Shown: positions 8,917-17,153, numbered from the stretch's first letter. The stretch: DNA of 64,000 bases from JACOMY01 sp046233115 (GCA_046233115.1 JBJXHM010000006.1:62001-126000), one strand, 5' to 3'. Numbers and translations are program-made. The notes: generated by a model from the letters alone, not told the origin.

Positions 8917-10431
8917 TTGGCCGAGCGGCTCGATCTCGACGGCAACAGCCTGACCCTGACCCAGATCGAGGCCGTGGCCCTCGGCCGCCTGGAGGTGGGG
9001 CTCAGTCCCACGGCACGCGACCAGCTCGCCCGCGGCCGCGCCGTGGTCGAGCGCGCGCTGGCCGCCGAGGAGCCGGTCTATGGCCTCACCACCGGCCTCG
9101 GCGCCCGGGTCTCCCATCGCCTTTCCAACGCGGATCTGGCCGCCTTTTCCCTGCGCACGGTCGAGGGCCGGGCGCAGGCGATCGGACCGGAGCTCGACGC
9201 TGCCGCGGTCCGGGCCACCCTGCTCGTGCACCTGAACGGCCGGCTCTCCGGCGCGGCCGGCCTCTCCCCAGCGATTGCCGGGCTGCTGGCCGAGATGCTG
9301 AACCGGGACCTGCGCCCGATCCTGCCCTCGATCGGCTCGCTGGGTGCCGGCGACCTCTGCATCCTGGGCCACCTTGGCCGCTTCGTCGCCGGCGGCGGCG
9401 AGGGCCACCTGGGCGACAGGCTCGGCCCCGCCTCCGACCTCTTCGCCGCGGCCGGGCTGGAGCCGGCGCGCCTCGGCCCCAAGGACGGCCTGGCGCTGAT
9501 CAACGCCTCCTCGGTCTCGGCCGCCCTGGCCGCGCTGGCACTGGCGCGCCTGCGGCGGCTCTATGCCGTGGCCCAGGTCGCCGGCGCACTCTCGCTGGAG
9601 GCCTTCCGCGGCAACCTCTCGCCGCTGAGCGCGGCGGCGACCGCCGCCAGGCCGCAGCCGGGCCAGGCCCGTGCTGCCGCGGAGCTGCGATCCCTGCTGG
9701 CCGGCAGCCTGCTGGAGCGGCCGGGCGAGGCCCGGCGCCTGCAGGACCCGATCTCGCTCCGCTGCCTGGCACCGCTGCACGGCAGCCAGGCGGTCGCCTG
9801 GGACCTGGCCGAGGCCGCCCTGTTGCCGGAGGTGAACGGCAGCTCCGACAATCCCCTGATCCTGGTGGAGGAGGGCCGCATCCTCTCGACCGGCAACTTC
9901 CACACCCCGCATCTGACCCTGGCGCTGGACACCCTGGCCCGCGCACTGGCGCAGTCGGCGGGCGCCTGCCTGGCGCGCTGCTCGCGGCTGGTGTCGAACC
10001 GCTTCTCCGCGCTGCCGGACAACCTCAGCCAGCTGGGCAACGGCCGTTCCGGCTTCGCACCGCTGATGAAGATCGGCGAGAGCCTGCTCGGTGAGATCGA
10101 GCACCTGGCCCAGCCGGTGCCACTGGCGATGCGCTGGGGCGCGGACGGGGTGGAGGACGACGTGACCCACAGCCCCCTGGCCGCCAAGAAGCTGGCCGAG
10201 CTGGCCGAGCGCCAGGCCTTCCTGCTGTCGCTGGAGCTGCTGCTGGCCACCGAGGCGCTGGAGCAGCGCGCGCTCCCCACCGTCGCCCCGCGCCTGGCCG
10301 AGGCCGCGCGCCTGGTCCGCACCTGCGTCGCCCCGCTGGAAGACGACCGCTCCTTCGCCGACGAGTTGACCGCACTTGCGGAGGGCCCGGTTGCCGATGG
10401 GCGCTTGGTGGCGCTGGTGGATGGGGGTTAG
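8917..10431 (+). CDS. HAL/PAL-superfamily lyase lacking the MIO serine
   Basis: A 504-residue aromatic amino acid lyase homologue (histidine/phenylalanine ammonia-lyase fold). It keeps the tyrosine loop YGLTTGLG (Tyr55), the asparagine in GLALINASS (Asn196), EAFRGNLSP, QDPISLRCLAPLHGSQ, NGSSDNPL and GNFHTP. The prosthetic-group site is altered: canonical HutH reads G-S-V-G-A-S-G-D, whereas residues 140-146 here read GSLGAGD, so the Ala-Ser-Gly that cyclises to MIO is missing its serine. The codons ATC GGC TCG CTG GGT GCC GGC GAC leave no doubt. The start is TTG 8917 with no clear ribosome site, probably coupled to mscS. It may be an elimination enzyme for a substrate with a better leaving group than ammonia. 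Confidence 0.85.
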   Translation: MAERLDLDGNSLTLTQIEAVALGRLEVGLSPTARDQLARGRAVVERALAAEEPVYGLTTGLGARVSHRLSNADLAAFSLRTVEGRAQAIGPELDAAAVRATLLVHLNGRLSGAAGLSPAIAGLLAEMLNRDLRPILPSIGSLGAGDLCILGHLGRFVAGGGEGHLGDRLGPASDLFAAAGLEPARLGPKDGLALINASSVSAALAALALARLRRLYAVAQVAGALSLEAFRGNLSPLSAAATAARPQPGQARAAAELRSLLAGSLLERPGEARRLQDPISLRCLAPLHGSQAVAWDLAEAALLPEVNGSSDNPLILVEEGRILSTGNFHTPHLTLALDTLARALAQSAGACLARCSRLVSNRFSALPDNLSQLGNGRSGFAPLMKIGESLLGEIEHLAQPVPLAMRWGADGVEDDVTHSPLAAKKLAELAERQAFLLSLELLLATEALEQRALPTVAPRLAEAARLVRTCVAPLEDDRSFADELTALAEGPVADGRLVALVDGG

Positions 10432-10489
10432 CGCCCGTGTCTGGAAGAGGCTAGGCAGCGCCGATCCGTAGAAAACCTCCATGCTGAGA

Positions 10490-10571
10490 GTGATCCTCCG
10501 GTCAAGCCGGAGGACGACAAAAGTAAATCATTTCAATAAATTGTCGTCCTTCGGCTTGACCGGAGGACCAC
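10490..10571. repeat. Palindromic repeat family 1, copy 1
   Basis: Two 31-base inverted arms (10490-10520 and 10541-10571, two mismatches) flank a 20-base AT-rich spacer. Each arm is itself a hairpin of the CTCCGG...CCGGAG type with a TCAAG or CTTGA loop. It sits between the convergent lyase and GNAT genes. Copies 2 and 3 are at 17073 and 47216. Confidence 0.85.
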
Positions 10572-10620
10572 TATACGCAACGAAGAACATTGTGTAGCGA
10601 AGGAACAAGACGCCGCCCCT

Positions 10621-11121
10621 CTACAACAGCCGCTGCCACCAGCCGACGTCGTGCCAGCGGCCGAACTTGAAGCCGACCTCCCGGTAGACGCCCAGCTTGC
10701 TGAAACCGACCGCCTCGTGCAGCGCGATGCTGGCCGGATTGGGCAGCGCGATGCCGGCGAAGGCGGCATGGAAGCCGCGCGCCTTGAGGTCCGCCAGCAA
10801 GGTCTCATAGAGCCGTCGGCCGACTCCCAGCCGGCGCGCCTGCTCCGCGACATAGACGGTGACGTCGACCGAGAAGCGGTAGGCGGCGCGGGCCCGGTGC
10901 GGCCCGGCGTAGGCATAGCCAAGCAGGTCCGCGCCCGAGACCGCCGCCAGGTAGGGATAGCCCTTCAAGGTGGCCTCGATGCGCGCCGCCATCTCGGCCT
11001 CGCTCGGTGGCTCGGCCTCGAAGGAGATGATGCTCTGCTCGACCAGCGGGGCATAGATCCGCCGGATGGCCGGGGCGTCCTCCGGCCGCGCGCTGCGGAT
11101 CTCGAAGGAGGCTCCGGTCAA
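10621..11121 (-). CDS. GNAT acetyltransferase, phosphinothricin-acetyltransferase type
   Basis: A 166-residue GNAT protein resembling the Pat/YncA group of amino-acid N-acetyltransferases. Recognised blocks are IRSARPEDAPAIRRIYAPLV at the start, ISFEAEPPSEAEMAARI, the acetyl-CoA loop ARRLGVGRRLYETLL (R-x-x-G-x-G) and the C-terminal FAGIALPNPASIALHEAVGF and GRWHDVGWWQR. The start is TTG 11121, five bases after the amidinotransferase stop and without its own ribosome site, so translation is probably coupled. It is the last gene of a three-gene operon. The natural substrate is unknown; methionine sulfoximine-like amino acids are typical for the family. Confidence 0.85.
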   Translation of the reverse strand: MTGASFEIRSARPEDAPAIRRIYAPLVEQSIISFEAEPPSEAEMAARIEATLKGYPYLAAVSGADLLGYAYAGPHRARAAYRFSVDVTVYVAEQARRLGVGRRLYETLLADLKARGFHAAFAGIALPNPASIALHEAVGFSKLGVYREVGFKFGRWHDVGWWQRLL

Positions 11122-11126
11122 GGCGA

Positions 11127-12140
11127 TCAGTCGATCGGGTCGCGCTGCAGGGGCGAGGTCGAGCAGTGGATGCCGCCGCCGCCCTCGAAGACCTTGGCGT
11201 AGGGCACCGGCACGATCTCGATCCCCAGCTTGTCCAGCAGGTCGGCCGTGCGCGGCGAGGCGCCGGTCTGCATGATCACCCGCCCCGGCCGCACCGCCAG
11301 GCAGTTCAGGATGCCGGTCGGATCGTCCGGGTGCACCGAGATGGTGCGGATCCCCAGCTCGTCCATCTTCTCCAAGAGCCAGAAGGGGATCTGGGTCGGG
11401 TTCACGATCGCGGTGTCGACGTCGATCATCACCAGCATGCCGTCGATGTGCAGGCGATAGCCGGTGAGGTCGACGCGGATCAGCTCAGCACCCGAGGCGG
11501 TCAGCACCTCCTCAACCTGCCGCGTGCCCTCCTCGTTCACCCGGGCCGAGCGGCCGACCACCGCCAGGTTCGGCTTCAGCCAGACGAAGCTGCCGCCCTC
11601 CATCAGGCCGGTGCCGTTGATGGTGCGCAGGATCGGCATGCCGATCGAGGCCAGGGTCTCGGTCACCGGCGCCTCCTCGCCGCGGCGGACGATGGGGCCG
11701 AGACGGGTGACGATGGCGCCACCCTTCACGCCGATGCAGGAGTCGCGGGTGTAGATCGCCTTGTGCCGGCCGGGCGCACAGCGCTTCAGCCGCACCACCT
11801 CCACACCCTCGGCCTCCAAGGCCGCGGTCAGCGCATCGTGCTGCTCCTGCAGCTCCTCCAAGGGCGGTATGTGGTCGCCGCGCCAGTACCAGCGCTCGCC
11901 CTCCAGGTCGCCGTAGGAGCCCAGTTCCTCGATCCGCTTGGAGCGGTCGATGATGTCCATCTCCGCTCCCGGGCGGTGCACCAGCACCTTGCGCAGGCGG
12001 CCCACGTCGTTGTCGCAGCCCCAGGTCTGGCCCCAGATCTCGGCCTGCTGCTCCGCCGTCTCGAAGGCCGGCTCGGCATGCGAGGGAAAGGCCTTGATGG
12101 TCATGTTGTAACGGAACTCGAACTCACTCAGCGCAGCCAT
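11127..12140 (-). CDS. Amidinotransferase / arginine deiminase-superfamily hydrolase
   Basis: A 337-residue guanidino-group-modifying enzyme fold (DDAH, arginine deiminase, glycine amidinotransferase). The catalytic elements are visible: TRDSCIG (131-137), Glu181 in MEGGS, His231 in YRLHIDGM with Asp233, and nucleophile Cys326 in GGGGIHCSTSPLQRD. Whether it hydrolyses (citrulline-type or dimethylarginine) or transfers the amidino group cannot be told from sequence. ATG 12140 has a strong GAGGAGAGGGAG site. It is the middle gene of an operon with the cysteine hydrolase 15 bases upstream and the GNAT gene downstream. Together with the class III aminotransferase at 26334, whose relatives include AGXT2, methylarginine metabolism is one reading. 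Confidence 0.85.
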   Translation of the reverse strand: MAALSEFEFRYNMTIKAFPSHAEPAFETAEQQAEIWGQTWGCDNDVGRLRKVLVHRPGAEMDIIDRSKRIEELGSYGDLEGERWYWRGDHIPPLEELQEQHDALTAALEAEGVEVVRLKRCAPGRHKAIYTRDSCIGVKGGAIVTRLGPIVRRGEEAPVTETLASIGMPILRTINGTGLMEGGSFVWLKPNLAVVGRSARVNEEGTRQVEEVLTASGAELIRVDLTGYRLHIDGMLVMIDVDTAIVNPTQIPFWLLEKMDELGIRTISVHPDDPTGILNCLAVRPGRVIMQTGASPRTADLLDKLGIEIVPVPYAKVFEGGGGIHCSTSPLQRDPID

Positions 12141-12155
12141 GAAAACTCCCTCTCC

Positions 12156-12842
12156 TCACGCTCTCTCTAAACCAGAAACGAAATCGTCCACCTTGGCGAC
12201 CGACCCGAAGACGCCCTCCTCGACCAGGACCGAGCGCACCGCCCAGTCGTGCAGCCCCTGCTCGATCGCCCCGCAGGCCTCGGGCAGCAGCAGGCACTGA
12301 TAGCCGCGGTCGTTACCCTCGCGCAGGCTGGTGTGGACGCAGACGTCGATGGTGTTGCCGGCGAAGGCCAGCGCGCGCACCCCCAGGCCGGTCAGGATGC
12401 GCTCCAGGTCGGTGCCGGTGAAGGCACCGTTGGCGGTCTTGTCGACCACGACCTCGCCAGGCAGCGGCGCCAGCTCCTCGATGATCTCGAAGCCCGGCTC
12501 GTCGCGAATCAGGATCCGCCCCAGCGGTCCCTCGCGGCCGACGATGCTGCCGCGCCGCTCGGCCAGGAGCGCACTCCAGCGCGGCAGGTCGGCCAGGTCG
12601 GGGCGATAGCCCTGGCGAGTGTGGATCACCGTCAGGCCGGCCGCGCGCGCGGCCTGCAGGCAGCGCCGGATCGCCGGGATCGGTCGGCGCAGCGGCTCGA
12701 TCTCATGGCCGAGCTGGCCGACATAGCCGGCGGGATCGCAGAAGTCGCGCTGCATGTCGATCACCACCAGGGCCGCCTGATGCGGCTCCAGCCGCTCCAG
12801 CGGCCAGGGATAGGGATCGGCCTCTAGTTCGGGAAGCGGCAC
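12156..12842 (-). CDS. Isochorismatase-family cysteine hydrolase
   Basis: A 228-residue amidohydrolase of the isochorismatase superfamily, which includes N-carbamoylsarcosine amidase, biuret hydrolase, RutB and nicotinamidase. The catalytic triad is readable: Asp29 in VVIDMQRDF, Lys135 in VVVDKTANGAF, and nucleophile Cys168 in IDVCVHTSLRE. The start is GTG 12842, downstream of GGAGGGTGAGG. It leads the minus-strand operon with the amidinotransferase and GNAT genes and is divergent from the YtcJ-type amidohydrolase. N-carbamoyl amine or ureido hydrolysis fits the hydantoinase at the left edge, but no substrate signature is decisive. Confidence 0.87.
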   Translation of the reverse strand: MPLPELEADPYPWPLERLEPHQAALVVIDMQRDFCDPAGYVGQLGHEIEPLRRPIPAIRRCLQAARAAGLTVIHTRQGYRPDLADLPRWSALLAERRGSIVGREGPLGRILIRDEPGFEIIEELAPLPGEVVVDKTANGAFTGTDLERILTGLGVRALAFAGNTIDVCVHTSLREGNDRGYQCLLLPEACGAIEQGLHDWAVRSVLVEEGVFGSVAKVDDFVSGLERA

Positions 12843-13005
12843 CGGGCCTCACCCTCCGCAGGCAGGAAAGCTCTGGTCTTGCTTGGCATGGCGAGAGACT
12901 ATGCGTGCCATCTTCGCCGCTTGCCAGCGCAAAACCGTCACCCCCTGGCGTCGCATAACGGGGGTGTCGGACTGGCCGGGCGGCCCCCACTCTGGATGGA
13001 GCGAC

Positions 13006-14628
13006 ATGGCCAGCCTCTACGCCGACCTCATCGTCTCCGGCGGCAAGATCGCCACGATGGCCCCCAAGCACCGCTTCGTCTCCGCCCTGGCGGCGCGGAA
13101 CGGACGGATCGTCGCTCTCGGCCAGCCCGAGGAGCTGGAGGGCCTGATCGGGCCCGAAACCCGGCGAATCGACCTGGCCGGCCGCACCGCGATCCCCGGC
13201 ATCGTCGACAGCCACTGCCATCCCGATGCCCAAGCCGCGCGCCAGACCACCTGGATGGACCTCAGCCCCGAGCGGGTGCCCAGCCGCGACACCCTGCTCG
13301 GTGCAATCGCCGAGGCGGCCAGCAGCGGCGAGGGCTGGATCGCCGGCGCGCGGCTGAACGAGAACAAGTCCGGCGGCTATCCCACCCTGGCCGAGATGGA
13401 TGCCGCCAGCGGCGGCCGGCCGCTCTTCATCCTGCGCACCGACGGCCACATCGGCCTGGCCAACTCCGCCGCACTGGCGCGGCTGGGCATCGGCCCTGAC
13501 ACCCCCGACCCGGAGTTCGGCCGCTTCGACCGCCATCCCGAGACCGGCGCCTTCACCGGCCTGCTGCGGGAGAGTGCCGCCATCCTCTTCGTCAACGAGA
13601 TCCAGGCCGCAGTCCAACCCGAGACCGTGGCCGAGGGCTTGGTCCAGGTCTTCCGCGCGTGGAACGCGCTGGGCATCACCACGGTCTACAACTCGCTCTC
13701 CTCCAGCCGTTCGATCCGCGCCTATCAGATCCTGCGCGACAGCCGCGCCACGCCGATGCGTGTCGGCATCATCATCTCCGGCCAAGAGGAGGGCCTGGTC
13801 GAAGCCTTCGTCGCATCCGGCATCCGCAGCGGCTTCGGCGACGACCGGCTGCGCATCATCGGCGTCGAGTGGCTGCCCGACTGCTCAACCTCCGGCCGCA
13901 CCGCCGCCTACTACGAACCCTACATCGGCACCGCGGTCGAGGGTGAGCCGGTGCCCAACACCGGCATCCTGCTCTACGAGCTGGAGGACCTGAAGGCGCG
14001 CGCGCTGGCCGCCCACAAGGCCGGCCTGCAGGTGATGATCGAGGGGGTGGGCGACCGCGGCATCGACTTCGCGCTGGACGCCATCGAATACTGCCTGACC
14101 GAGGCGCCACGGGCCGACCACCGCATGCGCGTCGAGCACTGCTGCTACGTCACCCCGCCGATCCTGGAGCGCCTGAAGCGGCTGGAGGTGATCGACAGCT
14201 CCGCCACCGGCTTCATGTATGACCTGGGCGATGCCTACATCGCCAACCGCGGCGCGGCGGCCATGCAGCACATGTGGCCACACCGCAGCCTGATCGACGC
14301 CGGGGTGCCGGCCCCGGGCCACTCCGACGCCATGGTCTGCGACCCCAATCCCTTCGTCGCCCTCTGGTCGATGGTGACGCGTCGTAGCGACAGCGGCGGC
14401 GACCTGGACGTGAGCCAGGCGGTGAGCCCGGCCGAGGCGCTGAACGCCTACACCCTGCTGGGTGCCTACGCCGGCCGCGAGGAGGCCGACAAGGGCTCGC
14501 TGGAGCTCGGCAAGCTGGCCGACCTGGCGATCCTGGACCGCGACTACTTCACCGTCCCGGTCGAGGAGATCCGCGAGATCGAGGTGCAGGCGACGATCAT
14601 CGGCGGTGAGACGGTGTTCGAGCGCTGA
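13006..14628 (+). CDS. YtcJ-type metal-dependent amidohydrolase
   Basis: A 540-residue amidohydrolase-superfamily enzyme of the YtcJ/AepA group. The N-terminal beta-sandwich strand ADLIVSGGKIATM leads into the metal-binding HxH of GIVDSHCHPDA (His70, His72). Further conserved parts are TDGHIGLANSAAL, MRVEHCCYVTP, and the C-terminal LGAYAGREEADKGSLELGKLADLAILD that rebuilds the sandwich. ATG 13006 was preferred to the upstream ATG because GGATGGAG lies four bases before it. It is divergent from the cysteine hydrolase operon. Family members cleave amides or cyclic amides; no specific substrate can be assigned. Confidence 0.85.
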   Translation: MASLYADLIVSGGKIATMAPKHRFVSALAARNGRIVALGQPEELEGLIGPETRRIDLAGRTAIPGIVDSHCHPDAQAARQTTWMDLSPERVPSRDTLLGAIAEAASSGEGWIAGARLNENKSGGYPTLAEMDAASGGRPLFILRTDGHIGLANSAALARLGIGPDTPDPEFGRFDRHPETGAFTGLLRESAAILFVNEIQAAVQPETVAEGLVQVFRAWNALGITTVYNSLSSSRSIRAYQILRDSRATPMRVGIIISGQEEGLVEAFVASGIRSGFGDDRLRIIGVEWLPDCSTSGRTAAYYEPYIGTAVEGEPVPNTGILLYELEDLKARALAAHKAGLQVMIEGVGDRGIDFALDAIEYCLTEAPRADHRMRVEHCCYVTPPILERLKRLEVIDSSATGFMYDLGDAYIANRGAAAMQHMWPHRSLIDAGVPAPGHSDAMVCDPNPFVALWSMVTRRSDSGGDLDVSQAVSPAEALNAYTLLGAYAGREEADKGSLELGKLADLAILDRDYFTVPVEEIREIEVQATIIGGETVFER

Positions 14629-14710
14629 GCCCTGTCCTGCGCGCGAAAGCGTGATGGGGAGCCTCTCTGCCGCGCCACCCTTCTGCGCTACACTCTCGCT
14701 CCAGGCCCGT

Positions 14711-14738
14711 TTGAGCAGGATGATGTCATCCTGCTCAA
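14711..14738. repeat. Perfect hairpin TTGAGCAGGATGA / TCATCCTGCTCAA
   Basis: A 13-base perfect inverted repeat with a two-base centre, 66 bases before the cytochrome start. It is followed closely by a second palindrome at 14753. It may be a transcript end for the amidohydrolase or an operator for the cytochrome genes; there is no U-tract. Confidence 0.6.
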
Positions 14739-14752
14739 CAAGTTCGAAACAT

Positions 14753-14774
14753 GGAGCGGATCGCGATCCGCTCC
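14753..14774. repeat. Perfect 22-base palindrome upstream of cytochrome genes
   Basis: GGAGCGGATCG (14753-14763) is followed directly by its reverse complement CGATCCGCTCC, giving a gapless palindrome. It lies 29 bases before the first cytochrome ATG, close to where an operator would act. Its partner palindrome is at 14711. Confidence 0.55.
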
Positions 14775-14803
14775 TGCGGGCCCCCAACCGAGAGGAGTTA
14801 TCG

Positions 14804-15382
14804 ATGGCCAAAGGCTTAGCAATTGCAGTCGGCGCAGCTGCCCTGCTCGTCGCTTTGGGTCTGGGAAGCGGACAGATCCTGCCATCCGCACAGGCCGACG
14901 ATGCCGCCGCCGACATCAAGGCCCGCAGCCAGTTGATGAAAGATAACGCCAAGGCCGTTAAGGCCATGCTACCGATGTTCAAGGGCGAAGTGGACTACGA
15001 TGCCGAGGTCATCCGCCAGTCGGCCGCGCTGATCCAGTCGCACGGCGGCTCGGAGCTCACCAAGCTCTTCCCCGAAGGCAGCGTCGGCCCCAACAGCTAT
15101 GCGCTTCCGGCGATTTGGCAGGACTGGCACACCTTCGCGGCGCTGGCCGACGACCTGGTGCTCTACTCCGAAGGATTAGTCGCTGCCGCCGGCAACCCCA
15201 GAACCGGTGGCGAGAGCTCCAGCCAGGGCACGCTTGGCCAATCCACCCTGGGCCAGACGGCCCAGCCCAGCGTGCCGCGCGACCCGGAGGCGCTGGCGAA
15301 GCTTTCTCCCGACGTCGTCTTCCAGGCGCTTGGAAACACCTGCAACACCTGCCATACCAAGTTCCGTAAGGAAGACAACTGA
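14804..15382 (+). CDS. Cytochrome c'/c-556 family protein 1
   Basis: A 192-residue periplasmic c-type cytochrome of the four-helix c'/c-556 class. A signal peptide (MAKGLAIAVGAAALLVALGLGSG) is followed by the family block ADIKARSQLMKDNAKAVKAM and LFPEGSVGPNSYALPAIWQDW, and the heme site CNTCH lies near the C-terminus as usual. A Gln/Thr/Ser-rich insert (about residues 130-152) is unusual. ATG 14804 follows AGAGGAG. It heads a run of three c-type cytochromes on the plus strand, 176 bases before the next. Electron transfer to or from the neighbouring flavoenzymes is possible but not shown. Confidence 0.88.
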   Translation: MAKGLAIAVGAAALLVALGLGSGQILPSAQADDAAADIKARSQLMKDNAKAVKAMLPMFKGEVDYDAEVIRQSAALIQSHGGSELTKLFPEGSVGPNSYALPAIWQDWHTFAALADDLVLYSEGLVAAAGNPRTGGESSSQGTLGQSTLGQTAQPSVPRDPEALAKLSPDVVFQALGNTCNTCHTKFRKEDN

Positions 15383-15558
15383 ACTCGACCAACACCAAAG
15401 CAAAACGACCTCGAACGAAACCCTTGGCCTAGGTGTCTCTGTCCTCCTTTCACTAGATCCTGGGTACTTTGCGCCGCCAAGGGATGCGAAGTGCGTCAGC
15501 GTTCGAGCCGAAAACGCTGGCCCTCCTCGGGGCCGATCCTGTTTACAAAGGGAGCCCC

Positions 15559-16116
15559 ATGATTCGCAGATCCGTCCGCCCCCTCCTCGTCCTGCTCTTC
15601 GCGATGACGCCCTTTGCCGAGGCACACGAGGCGCACAAGCATGCGACGGGCGTGGTGGCCGAACGCAGCAACCTGATGAAGACGGTCGGCAAGGCGACCA
15701 GGGACATCGGTCGGATGCTGGAGGGCGTCGATGACTACGACGCCGAAGCCCTCGCCGAAGCCGCCGCGGTGATCGAGCGTAGCAGTGGGGAGCGGTTGAT
15801 CGCGCTCTTCCCCGAAGGCAGCGCCGGGCCGACCAGCGAGGCCCTGCCGGCAATCTGGCAGAACTGGGATCATTTCAGCGCCTACGCCAGCCAACTCGCC
15901 GCCCTGGGCACGGTCCTGGCCGAGACGGCGCCGCGCGGAAACGACGAGCAGCAACCGCAGGCTATCAGTGGCAGCCTGGGGCTGGCTGCGCCCTCCAGCA
16001 CCCTGCTGACCGCGGCTGAGATCCAGGACCTGGCGGAGGGCGGCCCACGTCCCGCCTTCAGCAAGCTGGTGAAGACCTGCCAGGCCTGCCACAGCGCCTT
16101 CCGCGAGCCGCAGTAG
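15559..16116 (+). CDS. Cytochrome c'/c-556 family protein 2
   Basis: A 185-residue paralogue of the preceding cytochrome, with signal peptide MIRRSVRPLLVLLFAMTPFAEA, a His-containing mature N-terminus (HEAHKHATG), the shared LFPEGSAGPTSEALPAIWQNWDHF block and heme site CQACH close to the C-terminus. The tandem arrangement suggests duplication. ATG 15559 lies after GGGAGCC. The stop is nine bases before the diheme cytochrome start, so the last two genes are probably co-transcribed. Confidence 0.88.
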   Translation: MIRRSVRPLLVLLFAMTPFAEAHEAHKHATGVVAERSNLMKTVGKATRDIGRMLEGVDDYDAEALAEAAAVIERSSGERLIALFPEGSAGPTSEALPAIWQNWDHFSAYASQLAALGTVLAETAPRGNDEQQPQAISGSLGLAAPSSTLLTAAEIQDLAEGGPRPAFSKLVKTCQACHSAFREPQ

Positions 16117-16125
16117 GGGGCGGCG

Positions 16126-17016
16126 TTGGGCCGTTTCATCTTCTCCCTCTTTTTGCTCCTCGTGCTGGCCGGCATCGCGGGCGCGATCTATCTCTTCATC
16201 GCGGCGCCGGCACCCAGAACCATTAGCGTCGCCGAGTCGAGCGGCGATCCGGTGCGCGGCACCTACCTGGCGCGGATGGGCGGCTGTGTCGCCTGCCACA
16301 CTGACAGTGCGAACGGCGGCGCCTTGCTAGCCGGCGGACCGGCGATCAAGACGCCCTTCGGCGACTTCCACGGCCCCAACATCACGCCCGACAAGCGCAC
16401 CGGCATCGGCAACTGGACCCTGCAGGACTTCGCCGACGCCATGACCGCGGGGCAGCGGCCGGACGGGCGGCCCTACTATCCGGTCTTCCCCTACAGCTCC
16501 TACACCCTGATGAGCGACCAGGACCTGTCTGACCTCTGGGCCGCCCTGAAGACCGTGCCCGCCGTCGAGGGCCGGGCCAAGCCGAACAAGATCCATCCGC
16601 TCTTCGATCACCGCTTCGCATTGATTCCCTGGCAGACCCTCTTCCTGAAGACCGGCCCCTACACGCCGGATCCCGGTCGCTCCGAGGCCTGGAACCGCGG
16701 CGCCTTCATCGTCAACGGCCCAGGCCACTGCGTCGCCTGCCACACCCCGCGCAACCTGCTGGGCGGCCTGGAAGAGGGCGAAGCCCTGACGGGCGGCAGC
16801 GGCGGTCCCGGCAACGAGAAGGTCCCCGCGATCACCGCCGCGGCCCTGACCGTGGCCGGCTGGACCGCCGCCGACATCGCCTACGCGCTGAAGACCGGCC
16901 TGACGCCCGAGGGCGACGCGCTGGGCGGCAGCATGGGCGAGGTCATCTCCGGCAGCACCGCCTTCCTCACCGACGAGGACCGCCAGGCCATCGCCACCTA
17001 CCTGCTGGAGCCGTGA
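16126..17016 (+). CDS. Diheme c-type cytochrome (dehydrogenase cytochrome-subunit type)
   Basis: A 296-residue cytochrome with an N-terminal membrane anchor (FIFSLFLLLVLAGIAGAIYLFIA) and two heme c sites: CVACH near residue 50 in ARMGGCVACHTD, and CVACH near residue 205 in GPGHCVACHTPRN. Segments such as FGDFHGPNITPDKRTGIG, MSDQDLSDLWAALKTVP and LTDEDRQAIATYL match the cytochrome subunits of membrane alcohol/aldehyde dehydrogenases, which carry three hemes; this protein is shorter. The start appears to be TTG 16126 with GGGGGCG upstream. It forms a likely unit with the two c-556 proteins and may pass electrons onward to an oxidase. Confidence 0.87.
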   Translation: MGRFIFSLFLLLVLAGIAGAIYLFIAAPAPRTISVAESSGDPVRGTYLARMGGCVACHTDSANGGALLAGGPAIKTPFGDFHGPNITPDKRTGIGNWTLQDFADAMTAGQRPDGRPYYPVFPYSSYTLMSDQDLSDLWAALKTVPAVEGRAKPNKIHPLFDHRFALIPWQTLFLKTGPYTPDPGRSEAWNRGAFIVNGPGHCVACHTPRNLLGGLEEGEALTGGSGGPGNEKVPAITAAALTVAGWTAADIAYALKTGLTPEGDALGGSMGEVISGSTAFLTDEDRQAIATYLLEP

Positions 17017-17072
17017 GGGGCGCGGTCGTCAGGTTCTGAGAGAAGAACGTCACTTTTCCGGCGAATGGAACC

Positions 17073-17153
17073 AGGTCCTACGGTCAAGTCGAAGGACAAC
17101 AACTAATTGATATAATTTACTTTTTTGTCGTCCCATGGCTTGACCGTAGGACC
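17073..17153. repeat. Palindromic repeat family 1, copy 2
   Basis: Inverted arms of about 30 bases (17073-17102 and 17125-17153) with several mismatches, separated by an AT-rich spacer ending in a T-run. It shares GGTCCTACGGTCAAG and GGCTTGACCGTAGGACC with copy 3. It lies between the convergent diheme cytochrome and NlpD-like genes and fills most of that 177-base gap. Confidence 0.85.

Noticed and set aside
8092..10482. A 796-residue minus-strand open frame opposite mscS and the lyase
   Set aside because: It mirrors two clear plus-strand genes; its composition is the Gln/Gly/Arg-rich pattern of antisense frames in GC-rich DNA and it has no domain.
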